From: Bacteroidales bacterium
Lineage (GTDB): Bacteria; Bacteroidota; Bacteroidia; Bacteroidales; Salinivirgaceae
DNA length: 64,000 bases
Direction of reading: 5' to 3'
Assembly (NCBI GenBank): GCA_012519055.1
Contig: JAAYQU010000006.1
Coordinates: forward strand, 22,216-86,215
Shown: positions 1 through 8,063 of the stretch, piece after piece
Position numbering within the stretch: the first letter of the stretch is position 1
How the letters are laid out: the number at the start of each line of letters is the position of its first letter
The notes under the pieces: model-generated
The model's database searches: none
Told to the model about the DNA's origin: nothing
The model's input: only the letters and a program-made list of their open reading frames with translations
Made by a program: the position numbers and the translations under genes

Positions 1-1653
1 TGGAAAAACAACGAACGTCTTCTTTATATGATGGATCAAGGCGGAAACGAACAATATCACATTCATGCGGTTAATGTCGATGGTTCAAACAACGTTGATT
101 TAACACCCTATGAAGGAGTTCAAGCCGGTATTATCAGCATTTTAAAAGATCAAAAAGATTACGTTATTGTTATGATGAACAAGAATAACAAGCAAGTTTT
201 TGAACCTTACAAATTGAATATCATTACTGGAGAGATTGAGCAACTTTATGAAAATAAGGACATTGCTAACCCGATTCAAGGCTACGACTTTGACAAGGAT
301 GGCAACCTTCGCGGTTATACTCGCTTGGTAAATGGTGTGGAGTCTGAACAGTGGTACAAAGATTTGGCATCTGGAGAGTTTAAACTTGTAAAACAGATGA
401 AATGGTATGACTCTTTTGGTATTGTAGGCTTTAACTATGCCGGCAAAAACCCAGATGAAGCTTATGTGGTTACCAATCTTGATTCGGACAAAGCTCGTAT
501 TGTTCTGTATGATTTCAAGAAAAATGCCATTGTAAAGGAAATTTTCTCTAATCCTGATTATGATGTGTCAGGTATGAGCCGCAGTCGTAAACGTAATTAT
601 GAAATTGACTATTTTGCATACAATGGAGAAAAGTATGTTATCACGCCTGTCAGCAAATTCTTCAAAAGTTTCACAAAACAAATGGAGAAGGAGTTTGCCG
701 GAAAAGAGTTTTATGTTGTTGATTCGGATGACGATGAAAACACGTTCCTGATAGTTGTTCAAAGCGATAAACTGTACGGCACATACTATCAATACGATAA
801 TAAAACCAAAAAATTCTCACTGCTTTATGACTTAATGCCACAGTTAAAAGAAGCTGATATGGCAGAGATGCGTCCGATTAAGTTCACAAGTCGCGATGGA
901 CTGACTATTCATGGTTACATTACTTTACCCAAAGAAGCATTGGACGGTAAGAAAGTGCCGTTGGTAGTAAATCCGCATGGAGGTCCACAAGGAATTCGTG
1001 ATAGTTGGGGCTTCAATCCTGAAACACAGCTTTTTGCAAGTCGTGGATATGCAACGCTTCAAGTAAACTTCCGTATATCAGGCGGTTATGGTAAAGAGTT
1101 CCTAAAGGCAGGCTTCAAGCAAGTGGGAAGAAAAGTTATGGATGATGTGGAAGATGGTGTAAACTACGTGATTGAACAGGGCTGGGTAGATAAGGACAAA
1201 ATTGCTATCTACGGCGGCAGCCACGGTGGATATGCTACACTGATGGGATTAGTGAAAACTCCTGACCTATATGCTTGTGGTGTAGATTATGTAGGCGTTT
1301 CAAATATCTTTACCTTTTTGAAATCCATCCCGGAATATTGGAAACCCTATTTGGATATGCTAAAAGAAATCTGGTACGATGTTGATAATGAAGAAGAAGC
1401 TGCCATTGCAAGAGAAGCTTCGCCTGTGTATCAGATTGATAAAATCAAATCGCCGCTCTTTGTGGTGCAAGGAGCCAATGACCCACGCGTAAATATCAAC
1501 GAAAGTGACCAAATAGTGGAGAAACTTCGTGCCAAAGGTGTAGATGTTCCTTATATGGTAAAATATAACGAAGGTCACGGCTTTGCACACGAAGAAAATA
1601 GCATTGATTTCTACAAAGCCATGATGGGATTTTTAGCAAAGTATTTGAAGTAG
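1..1653 (+). CDS. S9 family peptidase (prolyl oligopeptidase type), 5' truncated
   Basis: The reading frame is open from the first base, so the N-terminus lies outside the window; the first visible ATG at 28 is internal. The visible part holds the end of a beta-propeller-like region and a complete alpha/beta-hydrolase catalytic domain. The triad is clear: nucleophile Ser in GGSHGG (codon at 1219), Asp in GANDPR (codon 1480) and His in EGHGFA (codon 1576). Family members (S9; DPP/acylaminoacyl-peptidase type) cleave short peptides, in Bacteroidota usually in the periplasm, but the signal peptide cannot be checked here. A hairpin terminator follows the stop. The family assignment is firm; the exact subfamily is not. 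Confidence 0.93.
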   Translation, partial: WKNNERLLYMMDQGGNEQYHIHAVNVDGSNNVDLTPYEGVQAGIISILKDQKDYVIVMMNKNNKQVFEPYKLNIITGEIEQLYENKDIANPIQGYDFDKDGNLRGYTRLVNGVESEQWYKDLASGEFKLVKQMKWYDSFGIVGFNYAGKNPDEAYVVTNLDSDKARIVLYDFKKNAIVKEIFSNPDYDVSGMSRSRKRNYEIDYFAYNGEKYVITPVSKFFKSFTKQMEKEFAGKEFYVVDSDDDENTFLIVVQSDKLYGTYYQYDNKTKKFSLLYDLMPQLKEADMAEMRPIKFTSRDGLTIHGYITLPKEALDGKKVPLVVNPHGGPQGIRDSWGFNPETQLFASRGYATLQVNFRISGGYGKEFLKAGFKQVGRKVMDDVEDGVNYVIEQGWVDKDKIAIYGGSHGGYATLMGLVKTPDLYACGVDYVGVSNIFTFLKSIPEYWKPYLDMLKEIWYDVDNEEEAAIAREASPVYQIDKIKSPLFVVQGANDPRVNINESDQIVEKLRAKGVDVPYMVKYNEGHGFAHEENSIDFYKAMMGFLAKYLK

Positions 1654-1695
1654 TAAAAGTCGGAAGAGTTACTTCAGACAAAGTAAGTTAACAAG

Positions 1696-1738
1696 AACCG
1701 GGGGTGTCAATTGAATTGATACTCTCGGTTTTTATTTG
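1696..1738 (+). terminator. Rho-independent terminator after the S9 peptidase
   Basis: Arms AACCGGGGGTGTCAATT and AATTGATACTCTCGGTT pair with a few G-U or mismatched positions and a tight loop, and are followed by a T-rich run. It lies about 45 bp after the stop at 1653. Confidence 0.7.
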
Positions 1739-1746
1739 AATATTTT

Positions 1747-1873
1747 ATACCAATTGTAATTTAAAAATAGTCCAATTTTTTTTAAATTTTACAATTGTAA
1801 ATACCGATGCTACAGATACATAGTCCAAAAGAGCGGTAGCGAAGTTTGAACTATAGTAGATGCCAATCGGTAT
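1747..1873. repeat. MITE-like dispersed element, copy 1
   Basis: This 127-bp non-coding unit starts ATACCAATTG and ends CAATCGGTAT, which are imperfect 10-bp terminal inverted repeats. Two inner foldbacks can be seen: CAATTGTAATTTAAA pairs with a mirrored copy ending ACAATTG, and TAGTCCAAA pairs with TTTGAACTA. A second copy of the same length and order lies at 19212-19339. No transposase is encoded. Together with short flanks this fills the gap between 1653 and 1947. Confidence 0.75.
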
Positions 1874-1946
1874 TATAGAAAAAAGTAGTACTTTTACTAT
1901 TGTGAATAAACCCAAAGAGTCAAAATTAATATTAGAGTAGGTAAAA

Positions 1947-2507
1947 ATGATCACAAAAGCAGACCTTGACAAGCTAAATTCAAAAGACCCAAAAATAAAA
2001 TATGGATTTGCAAAAGAATTAATAAAAATCGGTTCAAAAAACCCCGAACACCTCTATGAACACCTTGATTATTGGGCTGAACTGATGACAAGTGATAACA
2101 ATATTTTAAAATGGACAGCAATTGATCTGATTGGACACCTTTCGGCAGTAGATAAAGACAACAGAATAGACAGTTTAATCCCAGACTTGCTTAAACATCT
2201 TCACGGAGGCATACTTATCACTTGCAATCACTCTATTTTTGCTCTTGGACTAATTTACCAAAACAAACCCAACTTTAGAGAAAAAATTCTTGAAGAATTA
2301 ATATCAATCACAAAAGACAATTTTGAAACTGATGAGTGTAAAAATATTGCGACAGGGAAGGTTTTGGAAGCAGTCAAACCGTTTGTTGCTGACATAAAAA
2401 ATAACAAATCAGTTATGACGTTTATAGAAAATGCGACCAAATCGGAGAGAAACGCAACAAGAAAGAAGGCTGAACAGTTGATGAAAAAGATTGAGAAACA
2501 ACAATGA
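1947..2507 (+). CDS. HEAT-repeat-like protein of unknown function
   Basis: This is a 186-aa soluble, largely alpha-helical protein with no signal peptide or membrane segment. Repeated amphipathic helix pairs (for example around residues 45-70 and 85-110, with LKWTAIDLIGHL and HSIFALGLIYQ) resemble HEAT or ARM repeats, a scaffold for protein or nucleic-acid binding. The C-terminal 30 residues are lysine-rich. The ATG at 1947 is the first in frame after the repeat element. It is followed closely by a small membrane protein gene on the same strand. The function is unknown and the fold call is an inference from pattern. Confidence 0.6.
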   Translation: MITKADLDKLNSKDPKIKYGFAKELIKIGSKNPEHLYEHLDYWAELMTSDNNILKWTAIDLIGHLSAVDKDNRIDSLIPDLLKHLHGGILITCNHSIFALGLIYQNKPNFREKILEELISITKDNFETDECKNIATGKVLEAVKPFVADIKNNKSVMTFIENATKSERNATRKKAEQLMKKIEKQQ

Positions 2508-2538
2508 ATTACACGTATTTATAATAAAAACAAGAAAT

Positions 2539-2703
2539 ATGAAAAAAAGAACATTTGACATTATTGTGATATTAGTAATCGCTGTTTTATTACTAGCACT
2601 TAATCAATTTGGCTTATTAGAAAAATCTGCAAAATTTATGTTTATACCTATTTTGGTGTTTTACTATATTGGTCAATTGGCGGAAAGGAAGTTTAGGAAA
2701 TAA
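2539..2703 (+). CDS. Small membrane protein, hypothetical
   Basis: A 54-residue product starting MKKRTFDIIV, with two predicted membrane helices (about residues 6-22 and 31-45) and a basic C-terminus (AERKFRK). A longer reading from 2491 would overlap the upstream gene and add 16 polar residues; the ATG at 2539 puts a charged start directly before the first helix and is preferred. It lies 31 bp after the HEAT-like gene. It was not recognised as a known family. Confidence 0.5.
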   Translation: MKKRTFDIIVILVIAVLLLALNQFGLLEKSAKFMFIPILVFYYIGQLAERKFRK

Positions 2704-2776
2704 TAGTGAAAGCCCGATTATTTCCAAAATGGAAACAGGTCAACGGCTAAAGACTTTGTACGCATAAACCAATTTC

Positions 2777-3349
2777 ATGAAACATAAAAACATCTTGACA
2801 ATTACAACCAAACAAGATTTTAGAGAATGGTTGGAGAAAAATTCATCTTCAGAAAGTGAATGCTATGTTTCTGTTAAAAGAGGACGTACTGTTGATGATG
2901 CACGTTTTTGGTATTTGGATGCAGTTGAAGAGGCTTTGTGTTTCGGATGGATAGATAGCACGATTAGATTAATTAATGGAAAAAAGATGCAACGTTTTTC
3001 GCCGAGAAGCAAGAATAGTAATTGGACAGAATTAAATAAAGAGCGTGTACGAAGACTTGAAAAGTTGGGATTGATGACGGACAGCGGTCGGGCAGTACTT
3101 CCGGAAATGGATGTACGAAGTTTCAGAATTGACAAAGATGTGGAAACTGTTTTGAAAAAGGAACGAGTATGGTCGAAGTTCAAATCGTTTCATCCTTTAT
3201 ATCAAAGAATACGAGCGTCAAATCTCGCATTCTATAAACAACATTATCCAACTTCTTACGAAAGGATGCTGAAAAACTTTATCGAGAAAACGAGGCAAGG
3301 TAAGATGTACGGCAATTGGAGTGATTATGGGAGATTGTTGGATTATTAG
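2777..3349 (+). CDS. YdeI/OmdA (OmpD-associated) family protein
   Basis: A 190-aa protein with the family signature: EEALCFGWIDS near residues 52-62, FSPRSKNSNW around 75-84, then ELNKERVRRLEKLGLM. Members of this family have been linked to resistance to cationic peptides or bacteriocins, but the biochemical activity is not known. There is no signal peptide, so the protein should be cytoplasmic. It stands alone on the plus strand, 73 bp after the small membrane protein and about 65 bp before the LysR gene. Confidence 0.8.
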   Translation: MKHKNILTITTKQDFREWLEKNSSSESECYVSVKRGRTVDDARFWYLDAVEEALCFGWIDSTIRLINGKKMQRFSPRSKNSNWTELNKERVRRLEKLGLMTDSGRAVLPEMDVRSFRIDKDVETVLKKERVWSKFKSFHPLYQRIRASNLAFYKQHYPTSYERMLKNFIEKTRQGKMYGNWSDYGRLLDY

Positions 3350-3380
3350 ATTTTGAGAAACTAAATACTTGTTAGCTAAG

Positions 3381-3388
3381 TACATTTG
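3381..3388 (+). promoter_or_regulatory. Bacteroides-type -7 box for the LysR gene
   Basis: TACATTTG fits the TAnnTTTG consensus 25 bp before the chosen start. The best TTTG (3352-3355) is 25 nt upstream, wider than usual, so the -33 element is weak. Confidence 0.35.
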
Positions 3389-3413
3389 TAGTAAACTGTT
3401 ACTTTTTTATTTT

Positions 3414-4295
3414 ATGGATTACAGAGATAAAGTTTTTATGTCGGTAGCCGAGAACCTTAGCTTTTCTAAGGCGGCAAATCAGTTTAATATTAGTCAACCT
3501 GCTGTTACTCGGCATATTAAGGAGTTAGAGGAGCGTTATAAAACCAATCTTTTCGAGCGGAAAGGGAATAAGGTTTATCTTACAGAAGTGGGCAAAAAAG
3601 TCTATAACGCATACAAAGAGATAGCCCAACTCTACCGCAATCTCGATTTTGAAATCGGGCAGCTGCACAACAGCGTTTCGGGAGAATTTATTATTGGAGC
3701 AAGCTCAACCATTTCGCAATACGTTATTCCACAGGTAATTGCATCGTTTCATAAGCGGTATCCAAAAATAAAAATCTATCTGATAAACGGCAACTCGTTC
3801 GAGATGGAAAGGATGCTATTAGACAACAAAATAGATATGGCTTTGGTCGAGAATCACTCCTCTCAATCGGGCATTCGCTACAAGGATTTTATGGACGATG
3901 AGCTTATTGTCGTCACAGGCAAAAACAGCGTTTACGCCAAACGCGAAAATATCTCGAAAGAGGATTTGCTACAAACTCCAATTGTACTACGAGAGCAAGG
4001 CTCCGGCACATTAGAAGTTATAAAAGAGATGCTTGCACGACAAAAAATCGGCTTTGAAAATATAAACACACATATCCATTTAGGTAGCACAGAGGCAATT
4101 AAAAACTTTCTTCAAGATTTTGACGGATTAGCTATCGTCTCAGAGAAAGCCGTCCGCAATGAACTTTATATGAAAACGCTCGTAAGGCTTAACGTGTCGG
4201 GGTTTTCTATCTCCAGAAAGTTCCGTATTGCTTATAAGCATGGACACAAAAGCCGACAAGTGGAACTATTTGAAAATTTTCTATTTCAGTATTAA
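3414..4295 (+). CDS. LysR family transcriptional regulator
   Basis: 293 residues when started at MDYRDKVFM. The N-terminal winged helix-turn-helix is typical (ENLSFSKAANQFNISQPAVTR, split here at the helix turn), followed by the linker helix and a periplasmic-binding-protein-like effector domain from about residue 90. A start at 3369 would add 15 hydrophobic residues lying on the promoter, so 3414 is chosen. The next gene, on the same strand, encodes a YeiH-type transporter; in Escherichia coli the LysR regulator YeiE controls yeiH. This regulator probably controls its neighbour, but that is inference from position. Confidence 0.9.
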   Translation: MDYRDKVFMSVAENLSFSKAANQFNISQPAVTRHIKELEERYKTNLFERKGNKVYLTEVGKKVYNAYKEIAQLYRNLDFEIGQLHNSVSGEFIIGASSTISQYVIPQVIASFHKRYPKIKIYLINGNSFEMERMLLDNKIDMALVENHSSQSGIRYKDFMDDELIVVTGKNSVYAKRENISKEDLLQTPIVLREQGSGTLEVIKEMLARQKIGFENINTHIHLGSTEAIKNFLQDFDGLAIVSEKAVRNELYMKTLVRLNVSGFSISRKFRIAYKHGHKSRQVELFENFLFQY

Positions 4296-4369
4296 TACCA
4301 ATTTTTATAATGGTTAATGCCTATGTTCAATCGCTATAACATATAGTTATTAGCAATAATAATTCTGTA

Positions 4370-4401
4370 TTTGCTTATATTATAGAGCGGCTGTACTTTT
4401 G
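4370..4401 (+). promoter_or_regulatory. Bacteroides-type promoter of the YeiH gene
   Basis: TTTG at 4370-4373, exactly 20 nt of spacer, then TACTTTTG at 4394-4401, matching the TTTG / TAnnTTTG consensus of Bacteroides primary sigma factor promoters. Transcription would start near 4408, about 13 nt before the ATG, leaving a very short leader. Confidence 0.6.
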
Positions 4402-4420
4402 TAAAATAAAAAAGTACAGA

Positions 4421-5368
4421 ATGAAAAATACAAATTCCCTCAATATTTGGAACACTCTAAAAAATAGCCAGTGGCTCTATTACATAGTAATTGCACTATG
4501 TTTTATGCCGTTTATTTCGCCTGCCGTTGCACTATTTATCGGTTTGGTATTTTCTTTAATCGGTATTAGGCACGATAGTCTGCATAAATACACATCATTA
4601 ACTCTGCAAGCATCAATTGTTTTTATGGGATTTGGCATGAGCCTAAGCGATGTTATTGCATCATCAAAAACAGGATTTGTTGAGACCATAATCTCCGTAA
4701 CCGTAGTGATGTTTTTAGGTATAGCACTTGGGAAACTCCTGAAGGTAGAGAAAAACACCTCGTTGCTTATTGCCTCTGGTACAGCAATATGCGGGGGAAG
4801 TGCCATTGCTGCCGTTGCGCCTATTATCAAGAGTAAGAGTTATCAAACCTCATTCGCTCTGATTGTCGTTTTTGTGTTGAACGCTGTTGCACTTTTTATT
4901 TTTCCATTAATAGGAAGTCAATTAGGATTGAGTCAAGAGGCATTTGGTAATTGGGCTGCCATAGCCATTCACGACACCAGTTCGGTGGTGGGAGCAGGAG
5001 CCATTTACGGCGATAAAGCCCTGCAAGTAGCTACAACAGTAAAATTAATCCGCGCCCTGTGGATAGTCCCGTTGTCGCTCATAATAGCTTTTGCGAACAA
5101 GTCTGGTGGCAAAAAATCAATCAATTTTCCGTGGTTTATTCTGTTTTTTGTGGCAGCCATTATTTTTGCCTATCTATTTCCCGATATGCAAAGCAGTTAC
5201 GAGCATTTCAGCTGGCTTGGTCGCCGAGGTATGGTGGTAGCACTTTTCCTTATAGGCTCAAATATAACCATTGCTGAAATCAAAAAATCGGGACCGCGTA
5301 GTTTCATACTCGGTATCGCGCTGTGGATAATAATTTCTGTGGGTTCGCTGTTTTTCTTGACGAGATAG
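4421..5368 (+). CDS. YeiH/YeeE-type putative sulfate exporter family membrane protein
   Basis: A 315-aa integral membrane protein with about ten hydrophobic helices. Family hallmarks (UPF0324/YeiH) are visible: ASGTAICGGSAIAAVAPI near residues 118-135, IHDTSSVVGAGAIYG near 182-196, and ATTVKLIRALWIVPL. Family members are annotated as putative sulfate exporters, but substrate evidence is poor. It has its own promoter at 4370-4401 and follows a LysR gene on the same strand. Family assignment is secure; substrate is not. Confidence 0.88.
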   Translation: MKNTNSLNIWNTLKNSQWLYYIVIALCFMPFISPAVALFIGLVFSLIGIRHDSLHKYTSLTLQASIVFMGFGMSLSDVIASSKTGFVETIISVTVVMFLGIALGKLLKVEKNTSLLIASGTAICGGSAIAAVAPIIKSKSYQTSFALIVVFVLNAVALFIFPLIGSQLGLSQEAFGNWAAIAIHDTSSVVGAGAIYGDKALQVATTVKLIRALWIVPLSLIIAFANKSGGKKSINFPWFILFFVAAIIFAYLFPDMQSSYEHFSWLGRRGMVVALFLIGSNITIAEIKKSGPRSFILGIALWIIISVGSLFFLTR

Positions 5369-5509
5369 GTTTCATATTTCGAAGTTTTTTAAAATTAATA
5401 ATATAATCATCTGTTACTCAGTTTTATAATGCCATTGCTTTTAACACCATTTTTATTTCTCAAATAAAATTCTTATATTTAGTTCATATTATATGCTATC
5501 TATTTTTCT

Positions 5510-5537
5510 GTAGAGACAGGGCGTGCCCTGTCTCTAC
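5510..5537. repeat. Perfect 28-bp palindrome GTAGAGACAGGGC/GCCCTGTCTCTAC
   Basis: Two 13-bp arms with a 2-base centre lie 26 bp before the SagB-type gene. A weaker relative (AGACAGC / GCTGTCT, followed by CTAC) occurs at 15260-15279. It resembles the short dispersed palindromes known in Bacteroidota and cyanobacteria. There is no T-run, so it is probably not a terminator. Confidence 0.7.
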
Positions 5538-5563
5538 CTTAACTAACTTTTAACTCAACTAAT

Positions 5564-6166
5564 ATGAGAACAACATTATTAACCATTTTATTAATCTGTT
5601 TAGGATACGGTATGAACGCACAAGAAATTAAATTACCAGCCCCCGACAGGAGTGGCGGACAACCTTTGATGAAATCATTAAATGAACGAAAATCAACACG
5701 CTCGTTTTCAGAAAAAGATCTCTCTGATCAGCAATTATCTAATTTACTGTGGGCTGCCAACGGCTTCAATAGAGAAGACAAACGAACAGCTCCCACGGCT
5801 ATGAATCGTCAGGAGTTAGAGCTTTATGTGATATCAAAAAAGGGTGTCTATTCTTACAATGCGAAGGAGCATAAACTTACGTTAGTAAAAGCCGGCGATT
5901 ACAGAAAAAGCGCAGGGATACAAGATTATGTATATGATGCACCGCTAAATATTCTGATTGTTAGCGATACGAACAAAGCGGCAAGTCAACAATACTCATA
6001 CACAAACTGTGGGTATATTTCGCAAAACATATATCTCTATTGCGCTTCAGAGGGATTGGCAACGGTTGCACGAGGAGCTTTCAAAAATGAAGAGGTTCAC
6101 GAACTGTTGCAACTGTCTAAATCTCAAGAGGTTCTGTTAGCGCAAACTGTAGGTTTCGCGAAATAG
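5564..6166 (+). CDS. SagB/ThcOx-family nitroreductase-like protein, exported
   Basis: 200 residues. The first 19 form a signal peptide (MRTTLLTILLICLGYGMNA). The rest is a nitroreductase fold: ERKSTRSFSEKDLS near the start of the mature protein corresponds to the FMN phosphate-binding Arg-Ser-x-Arg motif, and LSNLLWAANGFNRED and CGYISQNIYLYCASEGLATV are typical of SagB-like enzymes. Family members use FMN or FAD for NAD(P)H-dependent reduction or dehydrogenation. The export signal is common for the Bacteroidota branch. The substrate is unknown. A shared terminator follows. Confidence 0.82.
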   Translation: MRTTLLTILLICLGYGMNAQEIKLPAPDRSGGQPLMKSLNERKSTRSFSEKDLSDQQLSNLLWAANGFNREDKRTAPTAMNRQELELYVISKKGVYSYNAKEHKLTLVKAGDYRKSAGIQDYVYDAPLNILIVSDTNKAASQQYSYTNCGYISQNIYLYCASEGLATVARGAFKNEEVHELLQLSKSQEVLLAQTVGFAK

Positions 6167-6199
6167 TGATTACGGAGTTTAAGTTATACTAACAAACAA

Positions 6200-6247
6200 A
6201 ACAAAGTCAACTGATTTATTGTGAATCGGTTGGCTTTGTTGTTTTTT
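6200..6247. terminator. Bidirectional terminator shared by the nitroreductase and urea transporter genes
   Basis: Arms 6200-6216 and 6224-6240 pair along 17 positions with two G-U wobbles. T-runs flank both sides (GTTTTTTG on the plus strand). The right arm lies inside the last codons of the convergent urea transporter gene, so the hairpin overlaps its stop codon. Confidence 0.8.
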
Positions 6248-7121
6248 GCAGTCTGCTTTTCAAAAACAGGGTAATCCAGGTTGCCGAGACAAACGGAAAT
6301 GTAAGCTGTACAAAACCGAACTTTATCATCAACAGGCTAACGCCAAGGGAGAGCACTACCGAGAGCAAAACCCAAATGCCATCTCTGACTTGATTTCCGG
6401 CAAAAACTATCGCACACAAAACAGCGTTAAAACCGTAAAGCCCAAGGTTGATATCGTCTATTGGTGCCGAAAACTCGAAAGCAATAATAGCGGATACAAT
6501 TGCCCCTGCAAGTCCGTAGAGAGCCGCGATGGGCGAGCTGATAAATACAGCAACAAAAAAGAGCAATCCCGAAACTAATTTGTTTTGAAAAATCACTTGC
6601 CCGAAACTCTTGAAACCGTCTGACAGTGAGTCGCTTAAATGAGCAATAGCAGGTATAGGTGTTGCCAATAAATCGCTGAAAAAGTTGTTGCTGATAAAGA
6701 GTATTATCCAAGTAACCAAAACAAACGGAAACGTGAATGCAGGGATTTTCCGTTTTATAAAAAAGTGCTGCAACATTGCCGCCAGTGCCGAGCCAACAAC
6801 CACAATAGCCCAAGCCCAAAGCGTAGGTTTTAAAAATAGCATTACCGCCACGCCGACCAATGCGGCACTAAATCCGTAAAGCCCTTTATTGATTTCCGTT
6901 TTGTCGTATTTAAGCAGATAAGCGGTAGCCGTTCCACACACGGTTGCCAAAAGCGCAGCAAAGCCCATTGTTAGCGAGCCATAGAAAATACCGACAAGGA
7001 ATAGCAAGCCTGTAATGCTGTTTTCTTGAAGCATTATCTGCCCGAGTCCTTTGAGTATCATGGAGATAACAGTTGCGGATTTGCTAAGCAGACTGTTTTT
7101 GAAGTTGAGTTTCGAACTCAT
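6216..7121 (-). CDS. Urea transporter (UT family)
   Basis: A 301-aa membrane protein with about ten helices built as two homologous halves. Each half carries the UT signature: FTFPFVLVTWIILF in the first and LTFPFVSATWITLF in the second, preceded in each by a GLYGF motif (GLYGFSAALVG and GLYGFNAVLC). UT proteins form trimeric channels that let urea pass passively. No urease or amidase gene is in the window. The TRIC-like channel gene ends 6 bp upstream, so the two form an operon. The match of both halves makes the family call strong. Confidence 0.9.
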   Translation of the reverse strand: MSSKLNFKNSLLSKSATVISMILKGLGQIMLQENSITGLLFLVGIFYGSLTMGFAALLATVCGTATAYLLKYDKTEINKGLYGFSAALVGVAVMLFLKPTLWAWAIVVVGSALAAMLQHFFIKRKIPAFTFPFVLVTWIILFISNNFFSDLLATPIPAIAHLSDSLSDGFKSFGQVIFQNKLVSGLLFFVAVFISSPIAALYGLAGAIVSAIIAFEFSAPIDDINLGLYGFNAVLCAIVFAGNQVRDGIWVLLSVVLSLGVSLLMIKFGFVQLTFPFVSATWITLFLKSRLQKTTKPTDSQ

Positions 7122-7127
7122 CTTGTC

Positions 7128-7817
7128 CTATTTTTTTAATCTGAACATTTTCTTATTAACCTTTATATCACCCTGTTTTACTGTTGGAAGTTGAATTTTA
7201 TACTTAACAGCAATAAATCTTATCAGTATCACGGTAAATGCTGCAATAAGGTTTATTAAAGCGCGTTCCACTTCGAGCCAGTAACACAATGCAAAAACGA
7301 GACCTCCGACAATACAAGCCATTGCGTATATATCTCTACGCAATATAAGAGGTACTTCGTTAATTAAAACATCTCTGATTAAACCTCCAACCGAGCCTGT
7401 AATCATACCCATAATAATGGCAACCCAAAATGGGTAACCTGCTGCTAAGGTTTTTTCTATTCCAACCACTGTAAATAGTCCGAGACCGATGGTGTCAAAC
7501 AAGAACAGAGCTTTATTTAATCTGAAAATAAATCTTTTAAGAGAAACAAATGAGAGCAGAGCTACCGCCGTAACAATTAAATATGAGCTATTTAACATCC
7601 AAAATGGAGTTACACCTAACAACAGGTCGCGAGTAGTTCCACCTCCAATTGCAGTAACTAATCCCACAACATAGGCTCCAAACCAATCGAATTTTTTTTC
7701 GCCCGCCAGTCGAATTCCACTTAAAGCAAATGCAAATGTACCTGCGTGGTCTAACAGTAAGACATAATTCGCTTTAATATAATCTATTAGCGATATTCCA
7801 ATTAGCATTTCAAACAT
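7128..7817 (-). CDS. TRIC-type cation channel family protein (UPF0126/YicG)
   Basis: A 229-aa protein with seven predicted helices and two copies of the family motif: GGGTTRDLLLG near residues 57-67 and GGLIRDVLINEVP near 144-156. Bacterial homologues of the trimeric intracellular cation channels conduct K+ or Na+, and glycine transport has been reported for some YicG-like proteins. It is the first gene of a two-gene unit with the urea transporter. The start may be at 7817 or at the third codon further in (MLIGIS); nothing upstream decides. Confidence 0.85.
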   Translation of the reverse strand: MFEMLIGISLIDYIKANYVLLLDHAGTFAFALSGIRLAGEKKFDWFGAYVVGLVTAIGGGTTRDLLLGVTPFWMLNSSYLIVTAVALLSFVSLKRFIFRLNKALFLFDTIGLGLFTVVGIEKTLAAGYPFWVAIIMGMITGSVGGLIRDVLINEVPLILRRDIYAMACIVGGLVFALCYWLEVERALINLIAAFTVILIRFIAVKYKIQLPTVKQGDIKVNKKMFRLKK

Positions 7818-8063
7818 ACACCTGTGATTTTATTATCAACTTTGCAAAAATAGGAAAAAGAGAGCAAGTTTTAACAATTGCTATTTTATAAAATCCAATA
7901 TTTTATTCCATAGAGGGTTATAGACTTTATTTCCGTAGGACGATATATGGTTAACCATAGGCGCAAGCCTATGGAGCGGTTCCACACTTTTACCTTGTAC
8001 CTTGCTCCTTTTGCCTTTTAATTTCAAATATCTATTACCTAAAAATTAGGGTTTAGGATTAAG
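7818..8063. other. Intergenic region with a satellite palindromic repeat
   Basis: No gene was seen. Positions 7933-7974 hold CCGTAGGAC followed by the hairpin CCATAGGC-GCAA-GCCTATGG. This is the same unit, in the opposite orientation, as the right end of the palindrome array at 36305-36350. Confidence 0.6.

Noticed and set aside
4295..4420. Possible third copy of the MITE-like element (ATACCAATTT at 4295)
   Set aside because: Only the first ten or so bases agree; no matching right end was found.
6427..6819. 130-residue open frame inside the urea transporter gene
   Set aside because: Cys- and Tyr-rich out-of-frame reading; the transporter frame has duplicated family motifs across the same bases.
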